Source: CAYWHE01 sp964458125
GTDB taxonomy: Bacteria > Bacteroidota > Bacteroidia > AKYH767-A > OLB10
Assembly (NCBI GenBank): GCA_964458125.1
Contig: CAYWHE010000145.1
Coordinates: 1-10,478 of the forward strand
Direction: 5' to 3'
Length of the DNA: 10,478 nt
This document shows, one piece after another, positions 1 to 6,836 of this stretch. The translations under genes were made by a program, and so were the position numbers. Positions within the stretch are counted from its first letter, which is position 1, and each line of letters begins with the position of its first letter. Below the pieces are notes generated by a model. It was not told the origin of the DNA, searched no databases, and saw only the letters and a list, made by a program, of their open reading frames with translations.

Positions 1-2
1 CC

Positions 3-203
3 CCGGTTTCCCAGTACCAGGGAGCGCCCTTTTTTGTTGCCGATGCATCCGCCCCTTTCTATTCAAAGGAGGAAGTGGATCGAATTACGGCTGATCTGGA
101 TAAGTTATTGAATCCGGATAAATACTTTTCAAAACAGGAGGAGTATGCCGGATTTTATGAAGAATTTCAAAAGAAGTTAAGGGAAAAACATACCGACAGG
201 TGA
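3..203 (+). CDS. C-terminal end of an unrecognised protein (5' truncated)
   Basis: An open frame enters from the left edge and ends at TGA 201-203, giving the last 66 residues of a protein whose start lies outside the window. The tail is charged and probably helical: a hydrophobic piece (GAPFFVADASAPFYSKEEVD), then segments rich in Lys, Glu and Asp (FYEEFQKKLREKHTDR). I do not recognise the family and see no catalytic motif. The frame is free of stops from the edge, and codon use resembles the neighbouring genes, which supports real coding. A weak stem followed by a T-run lies about 20 nt downstream. The function cannot be judged without the upstream sequence. Confidence 0.6.
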   Translation, partial: PVSQYQGAPFFVADASAPFYSKEEVDRITADLDKLLNPDKYFSKQEEYAGFYEEFQKKLREKHTDR

Positions 204-220
204 TTTGAAGGTGAATACGG

Positions 221-240
221 AAGGGATCCTTACTTTTTTT
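221..240 (+). terminator. weak possible intrinsic terminator after the partial gene
   Basis: AAGG (221-224), loop GAT and CCTT (228-231) can form a 4-bp hairpin. It is followed by AC and a run of seven T (234-240). The position, 18 nt after the stop of the partial gene, fits a terminator, but the stem is short, so this is tentative. Confidence 0.25.
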
Positions 241-364
241 ACCGGATTTTACGTCAGGATTTCATTTGCCGGTGTTTTTTCCGGTCTCCAAAACAAACCT
301 TTACAGGTATTGTTATAACCAGGGTCAGTACCGGAACCTGACTGGATTTAAAATCCTCCGATAT

Positions 365-393
365 TGTCCAAAGCCCTCAATTTGTTATATTTT
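365..393 (+). promoter_or_regulatory. possible Bacteroidota -33/-7 promoter for the FemAB/GNAT-like gene
   Basis: TTG at 365-367, an 18-nt spacer and TATATTTT at 386-393 match the Bacteroidota consensus TTG-N19-TAnnTTTG except for the last base of the -7 element. The ATG at 398 is only 4 nt downstream. If this promoter is used, the transcript would be leaderless or nearly so. The region is AT-rich, so a chance match is possible. Confidence 0.4.
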
Positions 394-397
394 AAGT

Positions 398-1657
398 ATG
401 ACCTTTGCCAAACTGCTGACCAGGATACACCGGGTGTTTGATCTTTGTCCTGCCGGATTAAAGGATTCCTGCCAGGTACATTTGCTGGAACGGGCTGTTG
501 ATATTCCGCCGTCTTTCCGGGAGGAATTATTGAAAAACGGGACAGCCTTTTTACAACCCGCTTACCTGCGATCGTTGGAAGAAAGCGCCCCACAGGACAT
601 GCAATTTTTGTATGCCTGTATTGAAAGGAAACAAAAACCACTGGGATTTCTTTATTTCCAGGTCCTGCGGTTGCAGCCGGACCAGGCCGGGGGATTTCTG
701 AATCCCCGTTACTTCAGTAAGGAACTTGAAAATATCAGGCGAAACAGTCAGTCTGTGATTCTGAAAAGTTTTTTTTCAAAACCCGTTTCTGTCCTGTTCG
801 GCGGAAATGTATTCCTGAGCGGGGAATATTTCAGTTGTCTTTTTCCCGGTACGCCACAACAGGAATTTATGGACCTGCTGCCTGTCCTTGTGGATGAAGT
901 CGGCAGGCGGGTAGGGGAGAATGAAAAAATTGCTGCGGTCGTAATCAAGGATTTTTTTTCAGACCGTCATCCATCCATCCCTTCATTTGAAAAGGCCGGA
1001 TTTAAAGCTTTCTTCTTTGAGCCGAACATGGTGATGGACCTGCATTCACAATGGAAGTCATTTGATGATTACCTCGGATCGTTGACATCCAAGTACCGGG
1101 TTCGAGCCAGGAATGTCCTGAAAAAAGCCGCTGAAATTGAGATCAGGGAACTTCATGCAGATGAAATAGCATCCCATTCTGACCGAATCAACCAATTATA
1201 TGACCAGGTTCACAAAAAGGCGGCGGTTCATTTCTCAGCCGTAAATGTCTCCTATTTTGAAAACATGAAAAGGAATATAAATGATCAGTTTTCATTTAAG
1301 GGCTTTTTCCTGGGAAAAGAGATGATTGCCTTTTCCAGCCTGGTTTGTCTTCACCGGGAATGTGAAGCCCATCTGGTCGGACTTTCCTATGAATATAATA
1401 AATCACACTCCTTATACCTGTTAATCCTTTACCAGTATGTTCGGGATGCCATTGAAAAAAAATCCGGAGTTATTTATTTTGGAAGAACGGCCAGTGAAAT
1501 AAAAAGTACCATAGGTGCCAGACCCCGGCCAATGTATTGCTACCTGCGGGTTCATAACCAGTCCCTTGAAAAATTGATTGCTCCATTTTCGCATATAAAC
1601 GGGCAACAGGTGATGCGTGATCCGTTCAGGGAAACTGTCGGAGACCAGCCGGAATAG
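398..1657 (+). CDS. FemAB/GNAT-like N-acyltransferase (COG3146/PF04339-type)
   Basis: This encodes a 419-aa soluble protein with no signal peptide or membrane segment, so it is probably cytoplasmic. It resembles the double-GNAT acyltransferases loosely annotated as peptidoglycan or FemAB-like acyltransferases in Bacteroidota. The N-terminal half (residues 45-215) runs from AFLQPAYLRSLEE through a beta-rich core. The C-terminal half opens with WKSFDDYLGSLTSKYRVRAR (219-238), a basic segment typical of the family, followed by a helical stretch (255-295), a GNAT-like core (296-360) and the characteristic YFGRTASEIKSTIGA (360-374). ATG 398 was chosen over an in-frame ATG at 266: the extra 44 residues look unlike protein of this family, and a promoter-like element lies just before 398. 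The gene stands alone, so the acyl donor and acceptor cannot be inferred. Family placement is fairly secure; the substrate is unknown. Confidence 0.8.
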   Translation: MTFAKLLTRIHRVFDLCPAGLKDSCQVHLLERAVDIPPSFREELLKNGTAFLQPAYLRSLEESAPQDMQFLYACIERKQKPLGFLYFQVLRLQPDQAGGFLNPRYFSKELENIRRNSQSVILKSFFSKPVSVLFGGNVFLSGEYFSCLFPGTPQQEFMDLLPVLVDEVGRRVGENEKIAAVVIKDFFSDRHPSIPSFEKAGFKAFFFEPNMVMDLHSQWKSFDDYLGSLTSKYRVRARNVLKKAAEIEIRELHADEIASHSDRINQLYDQVHKKAAVHFSAVNVSYFENMKRNINDQFSFKGFFLGKEMIAFSSLVCLHRECEAHLVGLSYEYNKSHSLYLLILYQYVRDAIEKKSGVIYFGRTASEIKSTIGARPRPMYCYLRVHNQSLEKLIAPFSHINGQQVMRDPFRETVGDQPE

Positions 1658-1966
1658 TAAGCAGGTGATTTTCAGATTATCCCATAAGTCAAAACCAACT
1701 GGCTATCCATAAATGACCTTCCGTTTTTTCTTTTATTTTTTATTTTGGAATATGGCTATTTGTCTTCCTTCCTGACATGGCTCATGCCTGTTTGTCGGAA
1801 AGCAGGGATGAAAAGGTAACCTCCATGTAAACTGCAGGTTGGGATTTATTGAATATTAAAAAAAATGGACAAAAACTTAAAGAGAAGGGTTAAAATGTAA
1901 TTTATTCAATTTTCCAGGCACCAGCTTTTTCCTTTTCCCTCGAAGCTGCCTGAAAATATAAGGATA
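1658..1966. other. 309-nt spacer between convergent genes
   Basis: No convincing gene is present. Visible features are a T-rich tract (about 1721-1748) without a preceding stem, a weak bulged dyad TTCCTGACA (1769-1777) / TGTCGGAA (1793-1800) enclosing GGC-TCAT-GCC, and a longer imperfect hairpin at 1910-1956 next to the stop of the C45 gene. The spacer probably only separates the two converging transcripts. Confidence 0.5.
1910..1956 (-). terminator. imperfect hairpin just past the C45 hydrolase gene
   Basis: The left arm has TTTT (1910-1913), CAGGC (1915-1919) and AGCTT (1923-1927). The right arm has AAGCT (1943-1947), GCCTG (1948-1952) and AAAA (1953-1956). They pair with a 1-nt and a 3-nt bulge around a pyrimidine-rich loop. 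The hairpin begins 10 nt after the stop of the minus-strand gene, which suits a terminator or a 3'-end stabiliser. No clean U-tract follows on either strand, so function is inferred from position only. Confidence 0.4.
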
Positions 1967-3673
1967 TTACTTTTTCAGCAGACCCTGTTTAGTCTTCAAT
2001 TCTTCAATTTTCTTTTGTATTTCCTCCTGTTCATCCATGGTGGCGATTTCCCTGGTAAGTGCATTCGAATAAAGTTCAATCGCTTTAGTGTAATTTTTAA
2101 TGGTCCGGTAATAATCGCCGGCAAGCCGGTAAGTATCATAATAATCGGGATTGGTGCGTATAAAAGTATCCATATAGGCATCTGTAAACCGGACCCTGCC
2201 GGCCTCTTCAATTCCTCTTTTAATCAGATTTTTCATTTCCCTGTATTGAACAAAGGAAATGTACCGGGGGGATGTAAGGAATTTATCCGGTGGAATATCC
2301 AGCTGTTGTGAACTAACCGAACCTTTTTGATGCAAACCGGGATTACCGTTAAAGACCAGTTTCAAATCATAACAGACATATTCTCCCAGCTGGTATGGAT
2401 TGGCTGAAACCCATACCTTTCGTTCGAGGGGTTTAAAAATAACGGAATGATGTGCCAGCAGCTGGTTGATAGCTTTTTCATTTCCCATACCCAGTTCTTT
2501 GTTATGCAGTCCCTTCTGATTGCGCAGGATTTCCGCTGCCATTTTCACACTTACAGGACTGTTTTTCCGGATGAGTTCATCCATGCGCCGGTAACGGTAA
2601 GCGGTAGTGGACCTCCGGATAAAGGAAAGGTTCAATGCATCATCCTTCAGTGAATCTCCCTGATAATGATTGGAGCAGATGATATAGTCCCTGTCCGAAA
2701 CAAACTGGTCGGTTTGGTATGGTGTTTTTTCAATCAGTACGGTTTTACCATCCGCTGCAGATCCGATCATGAAAGTTTCTGATACAAATGTTTTCCTTTT
2801 TTGTATGATGGCCCTGGCCTCCCGGATATCGGATGCATATTGAAGCACCTCACGGGCTACGAGTGAAACAGGAGTTGCCGCACTGCTGGGGATTTTGGAT
2901 TTGGCCGCGTTAAGTGTAACCGTCAGACCCTTTTCATTCATACCGGATACCGCACCGGTCATCCCGGCCCAGGTTACGATCATAAACCTGTACCCTTTAT
3001 CAGGTTGGTAAAAACAAACAATCTTATCCTCGGCAAAACGGTCGCCTGCGTAAAAATCGAAATTGCGGCCGATGATCAGTTCATGATCATCCGTTTGATT
3101 ACCCCATGCCGAAAAAGAGGTGCAGCCGACCACCATGCGCTTATCCTGCAGGGCATGACCGATATCGTGTGCGGCATGGTAATTCAGGATACGCTGGTAA
3201 GGCGTGCCGATGTAGTCATAGTCATGCGAAAAAGCAAAGGATATTCCGTATATTTCTTCGCGAAATTCATTTGGAACTTCTTCATTCAGATTCCGGTTAA
3301 ACCAGGCGATAAAATATTTCAGGAAGCGGAGATAAATTTTGGAAGGCACCAGTTGGTAAATCTGATCCACAAAGGCATCCTCCTGTTTTTGTATGAGTTC
3401 TGGAGCCAGTTTGCCGATGGTGACTCCGCGTTCAAAGGGTTTTCCTTCCACAAAAAGCTCCCAGAGGCCGCTTTTATTTTTCTTCAGCCAACTGTTGCCG
3501 CAGGTATAAAAATCCGTTCCTGCCCGGATCCGTTCTCGCTGCAACGGGCTCTGGTCTGCAATGTCAGGTGGCTGGAGGTTGACCCGGTTATAAAACCAAA
3601 CCCATCCTAAAAGTAAAATGGCTGTGATCACCAGGGTGATGCGCAGCCATTTTTTCCTAAACAGGCTTTTCAT
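1967..3673 (-). CDS. membrane-anchored C45-family Ntn-hydrolase/acyltransferase with TPR-like tail
   Basis: This 568-aa protein resembles the C45 peptidase / acyl-CoA:6-aminopenicillanate acyltransferase family. These N-terminal-nucleophile enzymes self-cleave to expose a catalytic Cys and then hydrolyse or transfer acyl groups on amides. A basic N-terminus and one hydrophobic helix (about 11-28) predict an inner-membrane anchor with the rest in the periplasm. The likely nucleophile is Cys184 in VVGCTSFSAWG (181-191), followed by ELIIGRNFDF (198-207); both are hallmarks of the family. GLTVTLNAAKS (249-259) and IICSNHYQ (331-338) also fit the Ntn core. The C-terminus (about 505-547) looks like a TPR repeat (YYRTIKNYTKAIELYSNAL), followed by a Glu/Lys-rich helix. 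The long N-terminal region before Cys184 would be a pro-segment if cleavage occurs. The gene lies 29 nt behind the thiolase gene, so co-transcription is likely. The natural substrate is unknown; related genes are, from memory, found in flexirubin-type clusters. Confidence 0.82.
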   Translation of the reverse strand: MKSLFRKKWLRITLVITAILLLGWVWFYNRVNLQPPDIADQSPLQRERIRAGTDFYTCGNSWLKKNKSGLWELFVEGKPFERGVTIGKLAPELIQKQEDAFVDQIYQLVPSKIYLRFLKYFIAWFNRNLNEEVPNEFREEIYGISFAFSHDYDYIGTPYQRILNYHAAHDIGHALQDKRMVVGCTSFSAWGNQTDDHELIIGRNFDFYAGDRFAEDKIVCFYQPDKGYRFMIVTWAGMTGAVSGMNEKGLTVTLNAAKSKIPSSAATPVSLVAREVLQYASDIREARAIIQKRKTFVSETFMIGSAADGKTVLIEKTPYQTDQFVSDRDYIICSNHYQGDSLKDDALNLSFIRRSTTAYRYRRMDELIRKNSPVSVKMAAEILRNQKGLHNKELGMGNEKAINQLLAHHSVIFKPLERKVWVSANPYQLGEYVCYDLKLVFNGNPGLHQKGSVSSQQLDIPPDKFLTSPRYISFVQYREMKNLIKRGIEEAGRVRFTDAYMDTFIRTNPDYYDTYRLAGDYYRTIKNYTKAIELYSNALTREIATMDEQEEIQKKIEELKTKQGLLKK

Positions 3674-3702
3674 AAACCTATAAAAAATTGTTCGGAAATC
3701 GA

Positions 3703-4884
3703 TCAGGAAAGGTTTTCAATTACTATGGCGCTGGCGCCACCGCCTCCATTGCAGATTCCTGCTGCTCCTCTTTTTCCTTTGCGTTGTTTGAGTATATGGA
3801 TCAGGGTGACTACAATCCTTGCACCGGATGCTCCGAGGGGATGCCCGAGCGCCACGGCTCCTCCATTGACATTCACTTTTGCCGGATCCAGTTTCATTTC
3901 CCTGTTGTTGGCAATCGCCACGGCACTAAAGGCTTCGTTGATTTCAAAGTAGTCGATGTCAGCCAGGGTCAGCCCTGCTTTGCTGATGGCGCGGGGCATT
4001 GCTTTCGCCGGTGCGGTGGTGAACCATTCCGGGGCCTGCTGGGCATCGGCAAAACTAACGATGCGAGCAAGAGGTTTTAAACCAAGTTCCAAAGCTTTTT
4101 CCCTGCTCATCAGCACCAGGGCCGCAGCTCCATCGTTCAGCTTGCTGGCATTGGCCGCCGTTACCGTACCATCTTTTTTAAAAGCTGGTTTCAGTCCGGG
4201 AATTTTCGCAAAGTCACCCTTCTTATATTCCTCATCTTCCGTCACCAGCATCGGATCTTTTCCCCTGACCGGTATGCTCACTGGTATAATTTCATCCTTA
4301 AATGCGCCCGCTGTATAAGCGGCCTGTGAACGTTTATAGGATTCTATGGCATATTGATCCTGGTCTTCACGTGAAATATTACAATCGGTCGCACACAATT
4401 CGGCTGCATTACCCATATGGTAATCGTTATAAACATCCCATAAACCGTCTTTAACCAGTCCGTCGGTCAGTTGTCCATGACCAAGACGGTAGCCATTCCT
4501 GGCCTTTTCCAGGTAATAAGGAACATTGCTCATGCTCTCCATCCCGCCGGCCACGATGATGTCCTGTTCCCCTAGCAGGATACTCTGGGCTCCCAGCATG
4601 ATGGCCTTCATTCCCGATGCGCATACTTTATTGACGGTTGTTCCGGGAATGGTATTCGGAAGTCCCGCAAAAATGACCGCCTGGGTAACCGGCGCCTGTC
4701 CGACACTGGCGCTCAATACATTGCCCATATATACTTCCTGGACCTGTTCCGGTTTGATGCCTGCCTTTTCCACGGCAGCTTTGATCGCATCAGCACCAAG
4801 CTGGGTGGCTGTTTTGGAGGAAAGGACTCCGCCAAAGGCTCCGATGGGAGTACGCACAGCGGAGATGATATAAACTTCTTTCAT
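3703..4884 (-). CDS. acetyl-CoA C-acetyltransferase (thiolase II type)
   Basis: This 393-aa enzyme should catalyse reversible Claisen condensation of two acetyl-CoA to acetoacetyl-CoA, or thiolysis of 3-ketoacyl-CoA, in the cytoplasm. The full thiolase active site is visible: nucleophile Cys88 in NKVCASGMKA, His348 in LGHPLGASGARI, and the second catalytic Cys378 in CNGGGGASA near the C-terminus. The NEAF motif (EINEAFSAV) and GGMESMSN are also present. Length and motif positions match biosynthetic/degradative acetoacetyl-CoA thiolases closely, so the gene appears intact. MKEVYIISAVRTPIG is a typical N-terminus, which supports ATG 4884. A good -7 element lies 25 nt upstream. No hydroxyacyl-CoA dehydrogenase or crotonase is adjacent, so the pathway (fatty-acid oxidation, ketone or mevalonate supply) cannot be decided here. 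Confidence 0.95.
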   Translation of the reverse strand: MKEVYIISAVRTPIGAFGGVLSSKTATQLGADAIKAAVEKAGIKPEQVQEVYMGNVLSASVGQAPVTQAVIFAGLPNTIPGTTVNKVCASGMKAIMLGAQSILLGEQDIIVAGGMESMSNVPYYLEKARNGYRLGHGQLTDGLVKDGLWDVYNDYHMGNAAELCATDCNISREDQDQYAIESYKRSQAAYTAGAFKDEIIPVSIPVRGKDPMLVTEDEEYKKGDFAKIPGLKPAFKKDGTVTAANASKLNDGAAALVLMSREKALELGLKPLARIVSFADAQQAPEWFTTAPAKAMPRAISKAGLTLADIDYFEINEAFSAVAIANNREMKLDPAKVNVNGGAVALGHPLGASGARIVVTLIHILKQRKGKRGAAGICNGGGGASAIVIENLS

Positions 4885-4909
4885 GGTATTGATTTTTATT
4901 TTCGGTTCG

Positions 4910-4917
4910 CAAAAGTA
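4910..4917 (-). promoter_or_regulatory. -7 promoter element of the thiolase gene
   Basis: Read on the minus strand this is TACTTTTG, an exact match to the Bacteroidota -7 consensus TAnnTTTG. It lies 25 nt before the ATG. No clear TTG stands about 19 nt further upstream; the region there is AT-rich, so the -33 element is weak or absent. Confidence 0.6.
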
Positions 4918-5044
4918 GACAAAATTTTTATGGTTTTATATATCCCGGGCAACAGACAGGATAGGAGGGGGGCTGCTTCCTGGCCTTCGGTTAAGCATGA
5001 TTAAGGCTTTTAACGGCCTCTTTACCATTTGGACTTAAACAATT

Positions 5045-5068
5045 GCAGTATAAAGCAGGAACTACTGC
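5045..5068. repeat. inverted repeat GCAGTA-N12-TACTGC
   Basis: This is a perfect 6-bp dyad with a 12-nt centre in the divergent spacer, 73 nt upstream of the lolA-side -33 element. It could be an operator half-site pair or an RNA hairpin. A 6-bp match can arise by chance. Confidence 0.35.
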
Positions 5069-5070
5069 CT

Positions 5071-5101
5071 GGAACCCGGTTTCCGGACGGTAAGGGGTTC
5101 C
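5071..5101. repeat. inverted repeat GGAACCC-N17-GGGTTCC
   Basis: This is a perfect 7-bp dyad directly after the previous one. It ends 39 nt before the -33 element of the plus-strand promoter, a position suited to a regulator site. No regulator gene is present in the window. Confidence 0.4.
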
Positions 5102-5140
5102 CTGGTAAAACAATTCCCGATCCCGGGCGTTTGGTCTGAA

Positions 5141-5170
5141 TTGTTAAATTCATTGATTCCAGTACCTTTG
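5141..5170 (+). promoter_or_regulatory. Bacteroidota -33/-7 promoter of the lolA-like/bshC operon
   Basis: TTG at 5141-5143, a 19-nt spacer and TACCTTTG at 5163-5170 match the Bacteroidota sigma consensus TTG-N19-TAnnTTTG exactly. The ATG of the first gene follows 17 nt later, so the 5' leader would be only about a dozen nucleotides. It is the best promoter in the window and probably drives all four genes to 8462. Confidence 0.75.
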
Positions 5171-5187
5171 TGCTTTCCCTTTCACCT

Positions 5188-5826
5188 ATGAAATTTACCG
5201 GATTTATAACAGGCCTCTGTTTGAGCCTTTCTTACCTGCCATCATCCGGGCAGGTTGGTTTCAGACCCATGAGCGATACCCTCGCTTTTAAGGACCGGCT
5301 TGCGGAAAGGGCCAGGCTGACCACCACCATTGAAAGTGATTTTATTCAGGAAAAAAACCTGTCCGTGCTTTCTGAAAAGATCATCTCCAAAGGACACTTC
5401 AGCTTTAAAAAGGAAAACCTCCTTCGATGGGAATATCGTGATCCGTTTAAATATGTAATTGTTATCAATAAGGATAAGATATTGATTAAGGATGAGGAAA
5501 AGGTAAGCCGGTATGATATGAATTCGAATAAAATGTTTAAAAGCATCAATGAGTTGATGATCAGCAGCGTGCAGGGAAATATCCTGAACACGCATGATTA
5601 CAGCATTCGCTACCTGGAAAGTGCTGACTTTTTTCTCGTTGAAATGACCCCCATTCAAAAAGGCACACGGTCGGTGTTGAAGTCCGTCAGTTTGTTTTTT
5701 GACAAGCAGGAATACCATGTTTCCAAGGTAAGGATGCTGGAAACCGGTGGAGATTATACCAGTATTGATTTTGTCAATCAGAGGAAAAATGAACTTATTC
5801 CGGATTCGAATTTTACTGTTCATTAG
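5188..5826 (+). CDS. LolA-like periplasmic lipoprotein/lipid carrier
   Basis: This 212-aa protein belongs to the LolA-like outer-membrane lipoprotein carrier family (COG2834). A signal peptide covers about residues 1-22 (hydrophobic core GFITGLCLSLSYL), so the mature protein should be periplasmic. Family signatures follow: TTTIESDFIQEKNLSVLSEK (45-64), GHFSFKKENLLRWEYRDPF (69-87) and the beta-strand KYVIVINKDKILIKDEEKVS (88-107), as in the half-barrel that shields acyl chains. ATG 5188 was chosen over an in-frame GTG at 5170: the GTG overlaps the -7 promoter element, and the signal peptide begins naturally at MKFTG. The gene leads a tight operon with a lipoprotein and a hotdog protein, which suggests a dedicated carrier for a particular lipid or lipoprotein rather than the housekeeping LolA. 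This is inference from context. Confidence 0.85.
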   Translation: MKFTGFITGLCLSLSYLPSSGQVGFRPMSDTLAFKDRLAERARLTTTIESDFIQEKNLSVLSEKIISKGHFSFKKENLLRWEYRDPFKYVIVINKDKILIKDEEKVSRYDMNSNKMFKSINELMISSVQGNILNTHDYSIRYLESADFFLVEMTPIQKGTRSVLKSVSLFFDKQEYHVSKVRMLETGGDYTSIDFVNQRKNELIPDSNFTVH

Positions 5827-6442
5827 TCTTCTTTTCTTTTCATCGGCATGTGCCATCCGTCACTATGGTCTTTCCGGGCCCATTAACATGAATCCTGCCC
5901 GTACGGTCTTTCAGGGATATGTTTTTTCTCCTGCCATCCAATCGGTACTCTATAAGGCACAGGTAGATCTGTATGGAAAATATTTTAGCGGACTTATCCT
6001 CGTCAAATGGGTTTCGGATAGTTCTGTTCACCTGGTGATGACTACCGAAACCGGAATTTCCCTTTTTGACCTGGAACTTCTTCCGGACACCATGCTGGTT
6101 CATGCCTGCATGGAAAAAATGAACAATCCTGCCGTGCTGAGAACCATAGAAATGGACTTCCGGTTGTTGCTGATGAAAAACATGCAAAATCAATCGCCGG
6201 TCATCCTGGAAGATCAGGATGGAAAACATACCGTTTATCGCTACCTGACAGGAAAGCGATACAGGTATTATTTTATTGAAAATAAAACTGGATATTTGGA
6301 CAGAATTGAGGAGGCCTCACCCTGGTTCAAAAAAGTTACGGTAACCTTGACTTCCTGGAAGGAAGAAATGGCTTCGGAGGTCACCATGACCCATCATAAT
6401 GCCAGGCTCCGGATTAAACTTCGTATGCTCCGTAAAAGTTGA
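5789..6442 (+). CDS. LolB-like outer-membrane lipoprotein (conserved in Bacteroidota)
   Basis: This 217-aa predicted lipoprotein has a basic start (MNLFRIR), a hydrophobic core (8-17) and a lipobox-like FFSSAC with the lipidated Cys at 21. The -3 residue is Ser, which is less usual than Leu. The body has alternating beta-strand patterns (SVLYKAQVDLYGKYFSGLIL at 52-71, HLVMTTETGISLFDLEL at 81-97) and then MEKMNNPAVLRTIEMDFRLL. This resembles uncharacterised Bacteroidota lipoproteins that look LolB-like and accompany LolA-like genes. ATG 5789 was chosen because it starts the signal peptide and follows a GAGG at 5781-5784; an earlier in-frame ATG at 5747 would bury the signal peptide. The gene overlaps the upstream lolA-like gene by 38 nt, suggesting translational coupling. 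A role as outer-membrane acceptor for the LolA-like partner is inferred, not shown. Confidence 0.7.
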   Translation: MNLFRIRILLFISLLFFSSACAIRHYGLSGPINMNPARTVFQGYVFSPAIQSVLYKAQVDLYGKYFSGLILVKWVSDSSVHLVMTTETGISLFDLELLPDTMLVHACMEKMNNPAVLRTIEMDFRLLLMKNMQNQSPVILEDQDGKHTVYRYLTGKRYRYYFIENKTGYLDRIEEASPWFKKVTVTLTSWKEEMASEVTMTHHNARLRIKLRMLRKS

Positions 6443-6451
6443 CCTGAAACC

Positions 6452-6832
6452 ATGCTGTTGAATAATTTTTTTCGCATACTGATGTGTGAACCTATGGCTG
6501 GCCAGGAAGGCAAATTCAAGGCAGTATTGGGATTGAATGAAAAACATCCGATTTATGGGGGCCATTTTCCCGGTATGCCCGTGACTCCGGGAGTTTGCCT
6601 GGTACAAATGGTAAAGGAAACAGCCGGGTTTATCCTGAAAAAGCGGCTGATGATGGGGAAAGCTGACCAGATGAAGTTCATTGCCATTGTAAACCCCCAC
6701 GTGAATCCGGAACTGACCCTGGAATTGAGTCTCAAGCCACTGGAAAACGGACAAATTCATTGTGAAAGCGTGGCCTATCATGATAAAACGGTGTTTTTTA
6801 AAATTAAGGCTGTTTATCAGGTAATTCACTGA
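6452..6832 (+). CDS. FabZ/ApeI-type hotdog protein, 3-hydroxyacyl-ACP dehydratase family
   Basis: This 126-aa hotdog-fold protein is a little shorter than typical FabZ (about 140-150). The hallmark HPIYGGHFPGMPVTPGV (32-48) contains the catalytic His38. In FabZ the second catalytic residue is the Glu seven positions along PGVxxxE; here that place is Gln52 (codon 6605-6607), with a Glu only at 56 (VKE). It may therefore be a variant dehydratase, a hydroxyacyl-ACP binding protein or a thioesterase-like relative. Similar short Gln-type proteins may be normal in Bacteroidota lipid or aryl-polyene-like clusters, but that is from memory. The start at MLLNNFF is 9 nt after the lipoprotein stop and bshC begins 4 nt after its own stop, so it is clearly within the operon. 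No acyl carrier protein or ketosynthase is adjacent. Cytoplasmic; substrate unknown. Confidence 0.75.
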   Translation: MLLNNFFRILMCEPMAGQEGKFKAVLGLNEKHPIYGGHFPGMPVTPGVCLVQMVKETAGFILKKRLMMGKADQMKFIAIVNPHVNPELTLELSLKPLENGQIHCESVAYHDKTVFFKIKAVYQVIH

Positions 6833-6836
6833 CTTC

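Larger units (their letters stand above)
4885..5187. promoter_or_regulatory. divergent regulatory spacer between the thiolase gene and the lolA-like/bshC operon
   Basis: This 303-nt spacer carries a promoter element for each side (4910-4917 minus, 5141-5170 plus). It has two adjacent inverted repeats (5045-5068 and 5071-5101) and a 9-nt sequence, ATCCCGGGC, present twice (4942-4950 and 5120-5128). I see no gene in it. Confidence 0.6.

Noticed and set aside
241..285. ACCGGA (241-246) / TCCGGT (280-285) inverted repeat
   Set aside because: Only 6 bp with a 33-nt loop, in a region where CCGG words are frequent; likely chance.
266..397. 44-residue N-terminal extension of the FemAB/GNAT-like gene
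   Set aside because: The extension looks unlike the family, and a promoter-like element sits within it next to ATG 398.
1721..1748. T-rich tract as a terminator of the FemAB/GNAT-like gene
   Set aside because: No stable stem precedes it; a T-rich spacer alone does not support a terminator.
3005..3610. 201-codon plus-strand open frame
   Set aside because: It lies wholly antisense to the C45-family gene, whose motifs are clear, and the translated product shows no recognisable domain.
5242..5856. 204-codon minus-strand open frame
   Set aside because: It is antisense to the LolA-like gene and the start of the lipoprotein; no motif and no promoter.
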